A DNA stretch of 18,557 nt from a bacterium (lineage in GTDB: Bacteria; Chlamydiota; Chlamydiia; Chlamydiales; 2-12-FULL-49-11), in NCBI GenBank assembly GCA_022600215.1, contig JAHZKV010000097.1:1-18557 (forward strand). The letters are read 5' to 3'. The position numbers were made by a program, and so were the translations under genes. The notes under the pieces were generated by a model. It saw only the letters and a program-made list of their open reading frames with translations, ran no database searches and had not been told where the DNA came from. Shown here piece after piece: positions 1 through 7,878 of the stretch. Every line of letters starts with the position of its first letter. Positions within the stretch are counted from its first letter, which is position 1.

Positions 1-599
1 AGCTAAAAGATGCTTCACTAAGAAAACATAGACTCCAACAAAGACTAGAGGAAGAAGAGCAAAAAAACACCATACAAACCGTTGTTCTCATCGCAGCTTT
101 TGCATTTATCACCATTGCTTTTTTCAGCTCCCACCTAGCACAAGTTGCGGGAATTGGATTTATCGCCTTTTATACGACAAAAGACTTTCTCGGCTCTCAT
201 TACATTATAGAAACAAGAAGACTTAAGGTTCTTATAAGGAATGAAGCCGCTATAATCCAATATGGAAGTAGCTTAAAAGCAAGAATAGCAATCGAAAAAT
301 CCTATTTTAAGGAGCTTCGTATTTCCCCAGACTTCAGCAAATCATTTGATGAGTTTAAACAAGCAGTAATACAAGCAAATGGAAACACTCCCTTAAACTT
401 ACCTAAAACAACTTGCATGGTAATACTAAAAAAATTCCTCTATATCCAATACCTTGAGTCTCTAGACTCTCAGACAGCGATATTTCAAGATCTATTTATA
501 GATTACTATACATCTGCCACCAGGCAGGAAAGGGATAGAAATCAGGTTCTTTGTACATACCAAGGGATAGAGTACACCGCACAAGATATACAATTATAA
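1..599 (+). CDS. C-terminal part of a membrane protein (5' end outside window)
   Basis: The reading frame that begins at base 3 stays open to the TAA at 597-599, giving 198 visible residues with no start in view. The gene therefore begins upstream of the window; the ATG at 417 is only an internal Met codon. The visible part starts with a charged helical stretch rich in Glu, Gln and Arg. Two hydrophobic segments follow (around TVVLIAAFAFITIAFF and LAQVAGIGFIAFYTT), separated by a short SSH turn, so they look like a membrane hairpin. The rest is a polar tail of about 130 residues, probably cytoplasmic, with no motif that I recognise. The stop lies only 5 bp from the convergent stop of the TyrP-1 gene. 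Function is unknown. Confidence 0.75.
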   Translation, partial: LKDASLRKHRLQQRLEEEEQKNTIQTVVLIAAFAFITIAFFSSHLAQVAGIGFIAFYTTKDFLGSHYIIETRRLKVLIRNEAAIIQYGSSLKARIAIEKSYFKELRISPDFSKSFDEFKQAVIQANGNTPLNLPKTTCMVILKKFLYIQYLESLDSQTAIFQDLFIDYYTSATRQERDRNQVLCTYQGIEYTAQDIQL

Positions 600-604
600 A
601 GAGC

Positions 605-1825
605 TTATAGAACCCATTTCATGATTTGAGAGGTAATGATAAAGCAAGAACAAAGGAATAATAAGACAAGCATCCATCTGCCTCCAAATAATTTAAACTC
701 ACTTTTATAACCAATCACGTAGCGCCCTATCCAAATCATCAAGACAGGAATTATTCCATTTAAGATGGAATCACCAAGGCCACCAGTAATGTCTAAAGCC
801 TCTAAAAATGTGTTTGGGTAAGTCATAGTGATATATAAAGTAGGTAAGACCACCAAAAGCCCTAACACCAATTTACCCAAACCTTTTTTCTCCACACCAA
901 AAAGATCGGCCAAAAAGTCAAATAACCCCAAACCAATGCCTAAATAAGAGGTGGTAATTGCAAAAAAGGCAAACCACTCCCCTAAAACTGCAATAATGCT
1001 TCTATGAGCGTAAATACGCAGCGATGCGGTAGCTACTTGTCCATTTTCGAGCGCTTCTTGCAGTCCATTTTTTCCTTCATTTGGCACCGTTCCCATCACC
1101 ACAAAAATCCAAAGTAGATAAAAGATGAGAGCAAGAGTAGCCCCAAAAATCAAAGTATATTTTAAATCTTTTCTATCTTTATCCAAATACAGTGCAATAC
1201 TTGGAACAATCATCTGAAAGCTAAAGGAGGTAATCATCAAAGGAACGACAGCATAAAACCCTACCCAAGAGGATCGCCCCACCAGCGCCTCACTCACACC
1301 ACCAACACCCAAAGAGGTCATCATCAAATAAGAAATTATCAACCCCACCATTAATAAAGTGTTGATAGCCCCAAGAACCTTTGCTCCAAAATAAAAGACC
1401 GAGCCAAAAATGGCTGCATAGACAATTGCTCCTAAAATAGGACTCAATGCTATCCCAAATAGTCCATGAAATAAATGTCCAATCAGCTGAGATCCACCAG
1501 AGTTATAAGCAACCAAAGATGCATATCCAATAAAAATATAGAGTAAGACAGCAATCCACTCTCCCCACCTACCAAGCAAGTGCTTAGCGATAGAGACAAC
1601 ATGGGCATTTTCCTCTTCCATCCAAAGAGCAGCCTCCCCATATAAAAAAGCTGTAAGAGTCATAAAAAGCCAAGAAAGAAGCAACATCACTGCAGAAGGA
1701 AAGAAACCTAAAGCGCCAGCTTCCACAGGTACTCCCAAAATCCCCCCACCAATACAAGCGCCTGCCACCAAGAAACTTGCCGACAACACTTTATAAGAAA
1801 AAAATCTTGATAGAACTGCTTTCAT
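605..1825 (-). CDS. tyrP: HAAAP-family aromatic amino-acid permease (TyrP-like), copy 1
   Basis: This is an inner-membrane transporter predicted to import tyrosine and/or tryptophan by proton symport, as known for the TyrP/Mtr/TnaB (HAAAP) family. It has 406 residues, the family's usual length, and is almost entirely hydrophobic, with about 11 predicted helices. The first helix carries the family's Gly-rich signature (GACIGGGILGVPVEAGALGF, residues about 22-41), and the late Gly-rich stretch DITGGLGDSILNGIIPVLMIW matches a similar stretch in the second copy at 14747-15892. It is the last gene of a minus-strand unit, 52 bp after the HEAT-repeat gene. A weak promoter (TTGTAC, 17 bp, TAGGAT) just upstream could also drive it alone. 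The ATG at 1825 lacks a strong Shine-Dalgarno sequence. Tyr versus Trp specificity cannot be read from the sequence. Confidence 0.9.
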   Translation of the reverse strand: MKAVLSRFFSYKVLSASFLVAGACIGGGILGVPVEAGALGFFPSAVMLLLSWLFMTLTAFLYGEAALWMEEENAHVVSIAKHLLGRWGEWIAVLLYIFIGYASLVAYNSGGSQLIGHLFHGLFGIALSPILGAIVYAAIFGSVFYFGAKVLGAINTLLMVGLIISYLMMTSLGVGGVSEALVGRSSWVGFYAVVPLMITSFSFQMIVPSIALYLDKDRKDLKYTLIFGATLALIFYLLWIFVVMGTVPNEGKNGLQEALENGQVATASLRIYAHRSIIAVLGEWFAFFAITTSYLGIGLGLFDFLADLFGVEKKGLGKLVLGLLVVLPTLYITMTYPNTFLEALDITGGLGDSILNGIIPVLMIWIGRYVIGYKSEFKLFGGRWMLVLLFLCSCFIITSQIMKWVL

Positions 1826-1834
1826 AATAGATCT

Positions 1835-1863
1835 ATCCTATCACGAAAGAAAAATTTGTACAA
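1835..1863 (-). promoter_or_regulatory. weak candidate promoter for TyrP-1
   Basis: Read on the minus strand, TTGTAC (1863-1858) is followed after 17 bp by TAGGAT (1840-1835). The -10 ends 9 nt before the ATG at 1825, which would leave almost no leader. Matches to consensus are only 3/6 and 4/6, so this is tentative. Confidence 0.25.
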
Positions 1864-1877
1864 GGAGACTCTCATGC

Positions 1878-3608
1878 CTAATGATACAAACACTGCAGTA
1901 AAGTGGCTGCCGCCATCTTTTGCAAAATAAAAGTTTCTTTTTTCATTTTATCCAAGACAAATGGGATGCTTTTACGATCCCCAATTACTCCCATTGCTTC
2001 TAAGATCATGACCCGCTTTTCCCAATCAACTTTATCATAAGTTTCTTCCAACACAGGGCAAGTGGATTTATCATTACCATAAAAAGCAAGCACAAGCGCA
2101 GCCTGCAACCGAACCTCAGGATCCTTATCCGCTAATAAATTTTTGAGTACCTCAATATCTTCTAATCTTGATTCTTCCAACATTAAAATTGCAGCAGAAG
2201 AAGAAACCCTCCACATACGATTCTTTAAAAAGGCACGCATGCTCTCTTCTACCCCATCCACCTCTAATATAGAAAGCTTTGAAAGAAGCTGAAGCCTTGT
2301 CATGGAATCCACAAGAGATGGGTAATTTTGGATATACGGAATATGACCAGCAGAACTCTCATCCACCCCCACAAACAAGGGAGAATGCTCCCCTTTCATC
2401 ATTATTTTTCCAGAATATTCTTTTAAAAAGCGTGATAAATACTTTACCGCAACAAAATCATCAATGTCCTTTCCAAGCATAGCAAGAGCCAAATTAGCCT
2501 GTACTATCTGATCTTTTGATTTATGATAACAATCTAAAATTACTGGATGAAGCGCTTTCCCCACATTGCCAACAGCGCGTGATGCAAACCTTGCTCTCTC
2601 TTGATCTTCACTCAATAGATTTTTGGCAAAAGCAGCTTGCCCTTTTTCCACATCCAAAGAAGTAAGTACAATAGAGGCAATCACCGAAACCTCTACCTTG
2701 TCCTTTTCCATCATTGCTTTAATTTTTGGCAAAAGAGGAAGCAAATCTTTTTTATCCACATCAAGCATCACCAGACCAAGAAGCGCTTTAGCACGAACAT
2801 TGTGATGGCGATCTTTTAAACTCTTTATCAAAAGCTGAGCATGCTCTTTCATCTCAAAATGGGTAATAAGAGAGATACAAAGCTCTCGCATGCTAGTCTT
2901 CGATGATTTATGTAGATCTAAAATCTCTTTTTCCTGAGGTTTATCAGACAAGGCTACCAGCGATTTAATTGCCACACATCTTTCATCTGTTGTTTTAGAA
3001 GTAGAAGAGACCACGGTTCGAAGAAACCCTTCCGCTTCTTTTATTTCCATAGCACCTACTGCTTCAAGCAGCATAAGCTTTACAAAATAGTTTTTCTCCT
3101 CAGAGAGCATCGTCAAAATCTTTTTTCGTAATGGCAAATCTCTATATGCCATAGAAAGTTTAACGGCCAAATGGCGATCATAGGCATTGGTAGAATCTAA
3201 TTTTTTTAACAAGAGGTGAACACACCTTGCATCTTGCGTACGATAAGCGCCCAATAAAGAGGCAATGTTAGAAACAGAGGAAATTCCCTCTTCATATAAA
3301 AGATAATTCCATCCAATAGCTTCTAATACAGGGAAGTAGACACGTACTTCCTTATCACTGGAAATGGGAGGTAAAAGAGATAGGGCCTCTTTTAAATACC
3401 CATCATTAGCCAACGAGCGTACATACAAAGAAAGAACTGGCTTTGAATCAGGATAAAGCTCTCTTGTTAAAAAGCTCACTCTCCGTGCCCCTTTTCGATC
3501 CCCAATAGTAATCAATGAAGAAATTTTCGAGATAAATTCTTTTTCATTGCCGACATAGGCAGCAAAAAGGAGCATTGGAAATGCCCATAACATTAAGATC
3601 TTTTTCAT
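1878..3608 (-). CDS. exported HEAT-repeat protein
   Basis: This 576-residue protein begins with a signal peptide (MKKILMLWAFPMLLFAAYVG), so it is predicted to act in the periplasm or beyond. Most of the rest consists of paired amphipathic helices of the HEAT/armadillo type. Clear units are those around HHNVRAKALLGLVMLD, DQERARFASRAVGNVG, KDPEVRLQAALVLAFYG and DWEKRVMILEAMGVIGD, each with the usual Asp-x-x-[VR]-Arg-x-x-Ala pattern. Such solenoids bind partner proteins and have no catalytic site. The ATG directly follows the TAG of the HIT gene, and its Shine-Dalgarno (AAAGGGGGA) lies inside the last codons of HIT, so translation is probably coupled. The order MYG1-HIT-HEAT matches my recollection of the chlamydial CT386-CT385-CT384 block. 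The specific partner is unknown. Confidence 0.85.
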   Translation of the reverse strand: MKKILMLWAFPMLLFAAYVGNEKEFISKISSLITIGDRKGARRVSFLTRELYPDSKPVLSLYVRSLANDGYLKEALSLLPPISSDKEVRVYFPVLEAIGWNYLLYEEGISSVSNIASLLGAYRTQDARCVHLLLKKLDSTNAYDRHLAVKLSMAYRDLPLRKKILTMLSEEKNYFVKLMLLEAVGAMEIKEAEGFLRTVVSSTSKTTDERCVAIKSLVALSDKPQEKEILDLHKSSKTSMRELCISLITHFEMKEHAQLLIKSLKDRHHNVRAKALLGLVMLDVDKKDLLPLLPKIKAMMEKDKVEVSVIASIVLTSLDVEKGQAAFAKNLLSEDQERARFASRAVGNVGKALHPVILDCYHKSKDQIVQANLALAMLGKDIDDFVAVKYLSRFLKEYSGKIMMKGEHSPLFVGVDESSAGHIPYIQNYPSLVDSMTRLQLLSKLSILEVDGVEESMRAFLKNRMWRVSSSAAILMLEESRLEDIEVLKNLLADKDPEVRLQAALVLAFYGNDKSTCPVLEETYDKVDWEKRVMILEAMGVIGDRKSIPFVLDKMKKETFILQKMAAATLLQCLYH

Positions 3609-3947
3609 CTATCCCCCTTTGCTGCTCAGCACCTTCCCACCAAGTAAATGAAAATGCAGATGAGGAACAGTTTGCCCGGCAGAAGAGCCATGATTCGTCA
3701 AAATACGGTAGCCATCTTCTATTTTGTGCTCTAATGCAAGTTCTTTTGCTTTAACAAAAATTTTGGTTAATAGGTAAGCATCTTCTTTTGTTAACTTATC
3801 AATAGAAGGTATCACCTTTTTAGTAATCAGCAAAATATGCACCGGCGCTTGTGGAAACTTATCATGAATGCAAATAATGTCTTCGTCTTCAAACAAAACC
3901 TCTGAAGGGAGTTTTCTCTCAATAATTTGCTCAAAGATCGTACTCAT
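3609..3947 (-). CDS. HIT-family nucleotide hydrolase (HinT-like)
   Basis: This cytoplasmic histidine-triad protein is predicted to hydrolyse nucleoside phosphoramidates or aminoacyl-adenylates, as known for the HinT branch. From the chosen ATG at 3947 it has 112 residues, typical for the family. The triad is plain at residues 96-100 in GQTVPHLHFHLLGG, and the conserved upstream Asn is in RILTNHG (residue 85). A longer frame to 4001 exists, but the extra 18 residues lie inside the MYG1 gene. ATG 3947 makes a 4-bp ATGA overlap with the MYG1 stop and has GGAGAG upstream, so it is the better start. The stop codon abuts the ATG of the HEAT-repeat gene. Confidence 0.93.
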   Translation of the reverse strand: MSTIFEQIIERKLPSEVLFEDEDIICIHDKFPQAPVHILLITKKVIPSIDKLTKEDAYLLTKIFVKAKELALEHKIEDGYRILTNHGSSAGQTVPHLHFHLLGGKVLSSKGG

Positions 3948-4819
3948 TTTCTCTCCAATACATGTTTTAAGGCTTTCAAGGCTGCCTCTTTTGTTTCCCA
4001 CACAGAAATAAATCTCCCTTTATGGCAAAAAATTGCTTCTTTAATACCAGTCACATCTTGCAAATCTTTGTTTATTTTACCTGCCCATTCTTCTGGCAAA
4101 GGTTTACGAACTTCCATTCTTTTTTCATAGGTAGGAGGAACTCCGCGTAATTTCCAATGATCCCCAGATGGCATAATGACAAACTCTGCAGAATGTCGAT
4201 CTCCTCCAAGAGCAAAAAATGGCTCCAGCCAAGGCATCTTCTCCTCAAAGATCAAGCATTCATCCATTGCCTGCATCACTTCCAAGACCCGTGCCTTACA
4301 CTTTTCCAAGTAATGATATTTTTGAAGCATGCGTCCTAAATAAGCATAAGCAAAATCAACCGCTACAAAAAAAGCCTTGTCCATCTCTTCATTAGTTGCA
4401 TCATAGGAGATGGGGATAAAGCTGGAAATAACAGAAGAAAAATCAGCATGGCCAAAAGGAGGGAATAGGACTCCTGTATCCACCTCATCAACCCCGTGAA
4501 TAAAGCGCTCCCGCATAAATTCATAAAGTCCTTCCTCAATAATCTTTTCATCCTTTAAATATTGCCACACCATTCCTGCGCTACTTAAAAGCCCTTTATA
4601 AGTAGCTTGATGGTGGTCAAATCGTTTTTTAGAGGGATCATACACGCCCCCAACATCACATACAAACTGCAAGTGTGCCAATTTATCATAATCTCGGGTA
4701 CGAACAATCTCTTCTCGATCAATCAAATCAAAATAGAGCAAAATAGCTGCGGCTGTGACCTCATCTGCATGAAACGATCCATCATGCACACCAAAACTTC
4801 TCGGGATAATTCCAATCAT
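3944..4819 (-). CDS. UPF0160 / MYG1-family metal-dependent hydrolase
   Basis: This belongs to the MYG1 (UPF0160) family, related to DHH phosphoesterases; the eukaryotic member is described as a 3'-5' RNA exonuclease. The signature motifs are in order: VHDGSFHADE (residues 11-20) and DPSKKRFDHHQ (61-71), which supply the metal-binding Asp/His residues. A C-terminal part follows with GDRHSAEFVIMPSGDHWKLR and a terminal helix. The length of 291 residues is normal. The ATG at 4819 is chosen. A TTG at 4828 would add three residues and has a better-spaced AGG, but it falls inside the -10 box of the best promoter in front of the gene. This is the first gene of the MYG1-HIT-HEAT-TyrP unit and is divergent from the LOG-domain gene. 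Confidence 0.92.
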   Translation of the reverse strand: MIGIIPRSFGVHDGSFHADEVTAAAILLYFDLIDREEIVRTRDYDKLAHLQFVCDVGGVYDPSKKRFDHHQATYKGLLSSAGMVWQYLKDEKIIEEGLYEFMRERFIHGVDEVDTGVLFPPFGHADFSSVISSFIPISYDATNEEMDKAFFVAVDFAYAYLGRMLQKYHYLEKCKARVLEVMQAMDECLIFEEKMPWLEPFFALGGDRHSAEFVIMPSGDHWKLRGVPPTYEKRMEVRKPLPEEWAGKINKDLQDVTGIKEAIFCHKGRFISVWETKEAALKALKHVLERK

Positions 4820-4827
4820 AAAAAGCA

Positions 4828-4856
4828 AGAATACCTAGTACTAATTTATCATTCAA
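4828..4856 (-). promoter_or_regulatory. sigma-70-type promoter for the MYG1 operon
   Basis: On the minus strand TTGAAT (4856-4851) is followed, with a 17-bp spacer, by TATTCT (4833-4828), matching consensus at 4/6 in each box. The -10 ends 8 bp before the ATG at 4819, so transcription would begin at or within a base or two of the start codon, giving a leaderless message. Confidence 0.5.
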
Positions 4857-4909
4857 GGATTCTCTGAAAAACTATTGTACTTTTCTAGAATCTTTTCTAT
4901 AGAGAGGGT

Positions 4910-7033
4910 ATGCCAAAAAATACCTTTGCCACCCCCTATGATCTTATTAGTCCTGATGGAAAAATCACAAAGATAATGGATCGGAAAGAAAAAGCTCTCC
5001 AAGTGGAAGTCTCTATCTTTGATATACATGAAAACTTTGTAGGGTTTGTAATTGATAGGGAAGATATCACCTTTAATATCAAAAGCACCTTTGCTCAATT
5101 AGGGATATCCAGCACAATCGTCGAGTTAGAGCTCTCCAAAACCAACTATTTAGCAAAAGTGATACTCACTCTATACTCTTTTAATGAAATAGGAAAAAAC
5201 CTACTTGCTCTACTTACGGAAGGGATCTTTGTGGGAAAGCTCTTTGCAAAAGATCCAAGGAGGATAATTCGCTCAAGCGACTACCTCAACCGTCTATTTG
5301 GTAAAGTCGATCACAATGGGGATCCCCTACTGATTCTATCGGAAGAATATAAAAAAGAAGAAATTATCGATGACAGTGAAAAGCATCGTGTATTAGTAAG
5401 GATTCCCCTTCGGCCAGGACACTTTGTCTATGATAAGCATATTTTAGGCTTTTTACCCACCGTTGTAAAAGGATTGCAGGAAAACAAACCCTCCTTTCGT
5501 AAGTTTTTATACCTGCACCAAGAAGTGGTCGAAGGAGAAAGGGTCATCCCAAATGAAGATTTCTTACTTGTAAAGACTACCAAAATGTCGGTAAGAACCC
5601 TTTTTTCTCGGGTAGCTCATGATGCTCTCCCTGAAGGATTTTGCCATGCTAGTGCCGACATCTTACAACCTCAAATGACCAGCGGCGATATATTTGAATT
5701 CCATGCAAAAGATCCTAAAAACTCCCCTACAAGCGAAATAACGCATATCCCTTTAGAGTTTTATTCTCTTGAACCCTACCGAGAATTTTTCTTCTTTTGT
5801 GACAAAGAACTCCTTCGAGAGGATTTGGGAAAAAAGGAGGTCGTTTTTAATGCACTTGATACGGCTCCTGCTGTGGATAATGCAGCAACCTTCATCGTGA
5901 AGAAATTCCAATTAAAGGAACTATCTCCAAAAAATTGGATTGCAGCAGATCCAGAATTACACTCTTCCCTCCCCACTTTCCCCAAAACAAGAGAGGAAAG
6001 AGCGATCGTGTCTGAATATATCGAAAGGCAAGCAGAATACCCAATTTTAAAGTCCATGCAAGAGGGATATATCACCTCCCAAGGAATATTACTCTCCAAA
6101 AATTTTACCTCTAACCTCCTCTCCAATTTTTTGCTCAATGAACATGTTGCAAGATGCTTGAAAGGGATATACTTTCTTTGTCCATCCAATACACATGGCA
6201 ATTATTTCTCTCACGATGATCGATCCATGCTAAGAAATCTTGCAAAGCAAAATATTGATGTCTTTTGGGCAGATAAAGATACCGACCTCTTACTGAAATA
6301 TGTTCCAAGAAAAGATATGGATACAGGGCTTTTTGTCCCTTTTGACAAAGTAAAAGACTATGAAAATGCAACCATTTTTGGCGTATATGGCTCGCGTTTT
6401 GAGATTACCTCTTATGAAAATGAGCTAAGACAACTTTTTTCTGGCTTAATAGAGATGAAGGAGAGAGTAGATCATGACTTATTCCAAAAAGAGCACTCGA
6501 TAGCCATAGCAACAGGTGGCGGCCCTGGAATCATGGCTATGGGAAATCGGATTGCATCAGAATTAGATCTTCTTTCCATTGGCCATGCAGTTGATTTTCG
6601 CAGACCCCATGAGGATAATGATGTAAACGAGGCAATGAATCACTATATCCAAGGGCGCATGACCTATCGATTAGAGCAGGTGATCATTCGCCAATCTGAA
6701 TTTGGACTGGATTTTCCCATCTTCTTTGAAGGAGGTATTGGTACAGACTTTGAATTTGCCCTGGAGCTTCTTCGTATACAAGTGGGATCAAAAAAAACTG
6801 CCCCTATTATCTTGTTTGGAGACCCAAAATACTACCAAGCAAAAATCTCCAAAGCACACCAAGAAAATCTCAAAAGAGGAACTATCAAAGGTTCTGAGTG
6901 GATACCCAACTGCTTTTACTGCGTACAAAACCACAAACAAGCCCTATCTATTTACTATAAGTTTTTTACTGGCTCTTTAGAAATAGGAAAACAACACAAA
7001 GGTTCCAGCGACGGATTCTTTATTTGCGGATAA
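4910..7033 (+). CDS. large protein with C-terminal LOG-type (lysine decarboxylase-like) nucleotide-binding domain
   Basis: The C-terminal third carries both signatures of the LOG/PpnN superfamily: ATGGGPGIMAMGNRIA (GGGPGIM at residues 536-542, phosphate-binding loop) and FFEGGIGTDFEFALELL (GGxGTxxE at 608-615, with the catalytic Glu). Known members hydrolyse nucleoside 5'-monophosphates to base and ribose 5-phosphate; despite the domain name they do not decarboxylate lysine. The usual Pro before GGxGT is Glu here. The protein is 707 residues, far longer than LOG (about 200) or PpnN (about 450). I do not recognise residues 1 to about 470, which have no signal peptide or membrane segment. The ATG at 4910 follows AGAGGG closely. 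The gene is divergent from the MYG1 unit, and from memory a hypothetical of similar size (CT387) sits at this place in C. trachomatis. Confidence 0.85.
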   Translation: MPKNTFATPYDLISPDGKITKIMDRKEKALQVEVSIFDIHENFVGFVIDREDITFNIKSTFAQLGISSTIVELELSKTNYLAKVILTLYSFNEIGKNLLALLTEGIFVGKLFAKDPRRIIRSSDYLNRLFGKVDHNGDPLLILSEEYKKEEIIDDSEKHRVLVRIPLRPGHFVYDKHILGFLPTVVKGLQENKPSFRKFLYLHQEVVEGERVIPNEDFLLVKTTKMSVRTLFSRVAHDALPEGFCHASADILQPQMTSGDIFEFHAKDPKNSPTSEITHIPLEFYSLEPYREFFFFCDKELLREDLGKKEVVFNALDTAPAVDNAATFIVKKFQLKELSPKNWIAADPELHSSLPTFPKTREERAIVSEYIERQAEYPILKSMQEGYITSQGILLSKNFTSNLLSNFLLNEHVARCLKGIYFLCPSNTHGNYFSHDDRSMLRNLAKQNIDVFWADKDTDLLLKYVPRKDMDTGLFVPFDKVKDYENATIFGVYGSRFEITSYENELRQLFSGLIEMKERVDHDLFQKEHSIAIATGGGPGIMAMGNRIASELDLLSIGHAVDFRRPHEDNDVNEAMNHYIQGRMTYRLEQVIIRQSEFGLDFPIFFEGGIGTDFEFALELLRIQVGSKKTAPIILFGDPKYYQAKISKAHQENLKRGTIKGSEWIPNCFYCVQNHKQALSIYYKFFTGSLEIGKQHKGSSDGFFICG

Positions 7034-7116
7034 GGTATTTTACCTCCCTATATTTGTAGGTAGACTTTTTCCCTCTTTTTTGCTTAAATCATAGCAATTC
7101 AAAAGGGAGTCTTTTT

Positions 7117-7878
7117 ATGCATAAATTCTTAAGCGCAATCTTTTTTACTCTTCCATTGCTCTGTGCAAATTCCTCTCAAAAAATTCCCAAGGATCAAATT
7201 GGAGCATTTGCAAGAGGAGCACCCTACTCCGATCACCACGCAAACCTTTCCAGGCTCGACAAAGTAGTAAACGACTACACAGAAGAAGCGATAGACATGC
7301 ACCTTGCAAATATCGATGCTCGTCAAATGAATATCTATGCCAAAACAGATATCTGGCTCTCTCTCGCACTTGCAAAATATCGAGATAACATTGAAGGAAA
7401 AGAAGTTGCTGTGTGGTATGATTTGCAGCCTTGGTATTGCGCCTTTGTCTTAACCTATGGAGGAATACCTACTGCTTTTGATAAGTTTACTGACGACATT
7501 GATCCAAGAGTCAATGTTCTTACTCCCGAGCAATTTATTGCAAATCCAAAGCGTTTTGATGCTATCATAGCAGTTTCGTTCTTAGAGCATGAAGGGCTAG
7601 GTAGGTATGGTGAACCTCAAAATAAAAATGGTGACTTGATTGCAATGCAAGTTTTCAAAAACATGCTAAAGAAAGATGGTCTTTTATTTATCGCTGTGCC
7701 TGTTTGTAAAGACCACCTAGCAGGCAATGTCTATCGTACATATGGAGAAAAACTTCTCCCAGAACTACTCTCTGGATGGAAGGTTCTAAACTCATTTGGC
7801 CACCAAAAAAGTGACTTTAAAAGAAAGCACAAAAAAGGGGTTCATCACAAACCTATTTTTGTGCTCTCCCCTAATTAG
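7117..7878 (+). CDS. exported DUF268-family methyltransferase-like protein
   Basis: This 253-residue protein has a good signal peptide (MHKFLSAIFFTLPLLCA, with likely cleavage after LCA). It is followed by a core matching the DUF268 family, which has a SAM-methyltransferase-like fold and is usually found in polysaccharide gene clusters. Visible family features are VAVWYDLQPWYCAF, the segment FDAIIAVSFLEHEGLGRYG (147-165), NGDL at 171-174, and the strand LKKDGLLFIAVPV that closes the Rossmann sheet. The classical Gly-rich motif I is absent: AVWYDLQPW occupies that place. The start is supported by AAGGGAG 7 nt upstream of ATG 7117. It converges on the methyltransferase at 7875-8696, and the stops overlap. 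Substrate is unknown; location beyond the inner membrane is inferred from the signal peptide. Confidence 0.8.
   Translation: MHKFLSAIFFTLPLLCANSSQKIPKDQIGAFARGAPYSDHHANLSRLDKVVNDYTEEAIDMHLANIDARQMNIYAKTDIWLSLALAKYRDNIEGKEVAVWYDLQPWYCAFVLTYGGIPTAFDKFTDDIDPRVNVLTPEQFIANPKRFDAIIAVSFLEHEGLGRYGEPQNKNGDLIAMQVFKNMLKKDGLLFIAVPVCKDHLAGNVYRTYGEKLLPELLSGWKVLNSFGHQKSDFKRKHKKGVHHKPIFVLSPN

Noticed and set aside
417..599. A separate 60-residue gene starting at ATG 417
   Set aside because: The same frame is open upstream to base 3 and encodes two membrane segments, so 417 is an internal Met of a longer, truncated gene.
3948..4001. Longer N-terminus for the HIT protein
   Set aside because: It lies wholly inside the MYG1 gene, adds residues absent from the family, and the ATG at 3947 has a good ribosome-binding site and ATGA coupling.
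5776..6201. 141-codon open frame on the minus strand within the LOG-domain gene
   Set aside because: It is a shadow of a well-supported plus-strand gene; its translation is Ser/Lys-rich with no motif and no convincing start.
7041..7070. Possible terminator after the LOG-domain gene
   Set aside because: TACCT and AGGTA can form a 5-bp stem with a 12-nt loop before a T-run, but the stem is too short and AT-rich to call.
7117..7878. Lipoprotein reading of the DUF268 protein because of LPLLC near its N-terminus
   Set aside because: The residue before Cys is Leu, which does not fit a lipobox; a type-I signal peptide with cleavage after LCA fits better.
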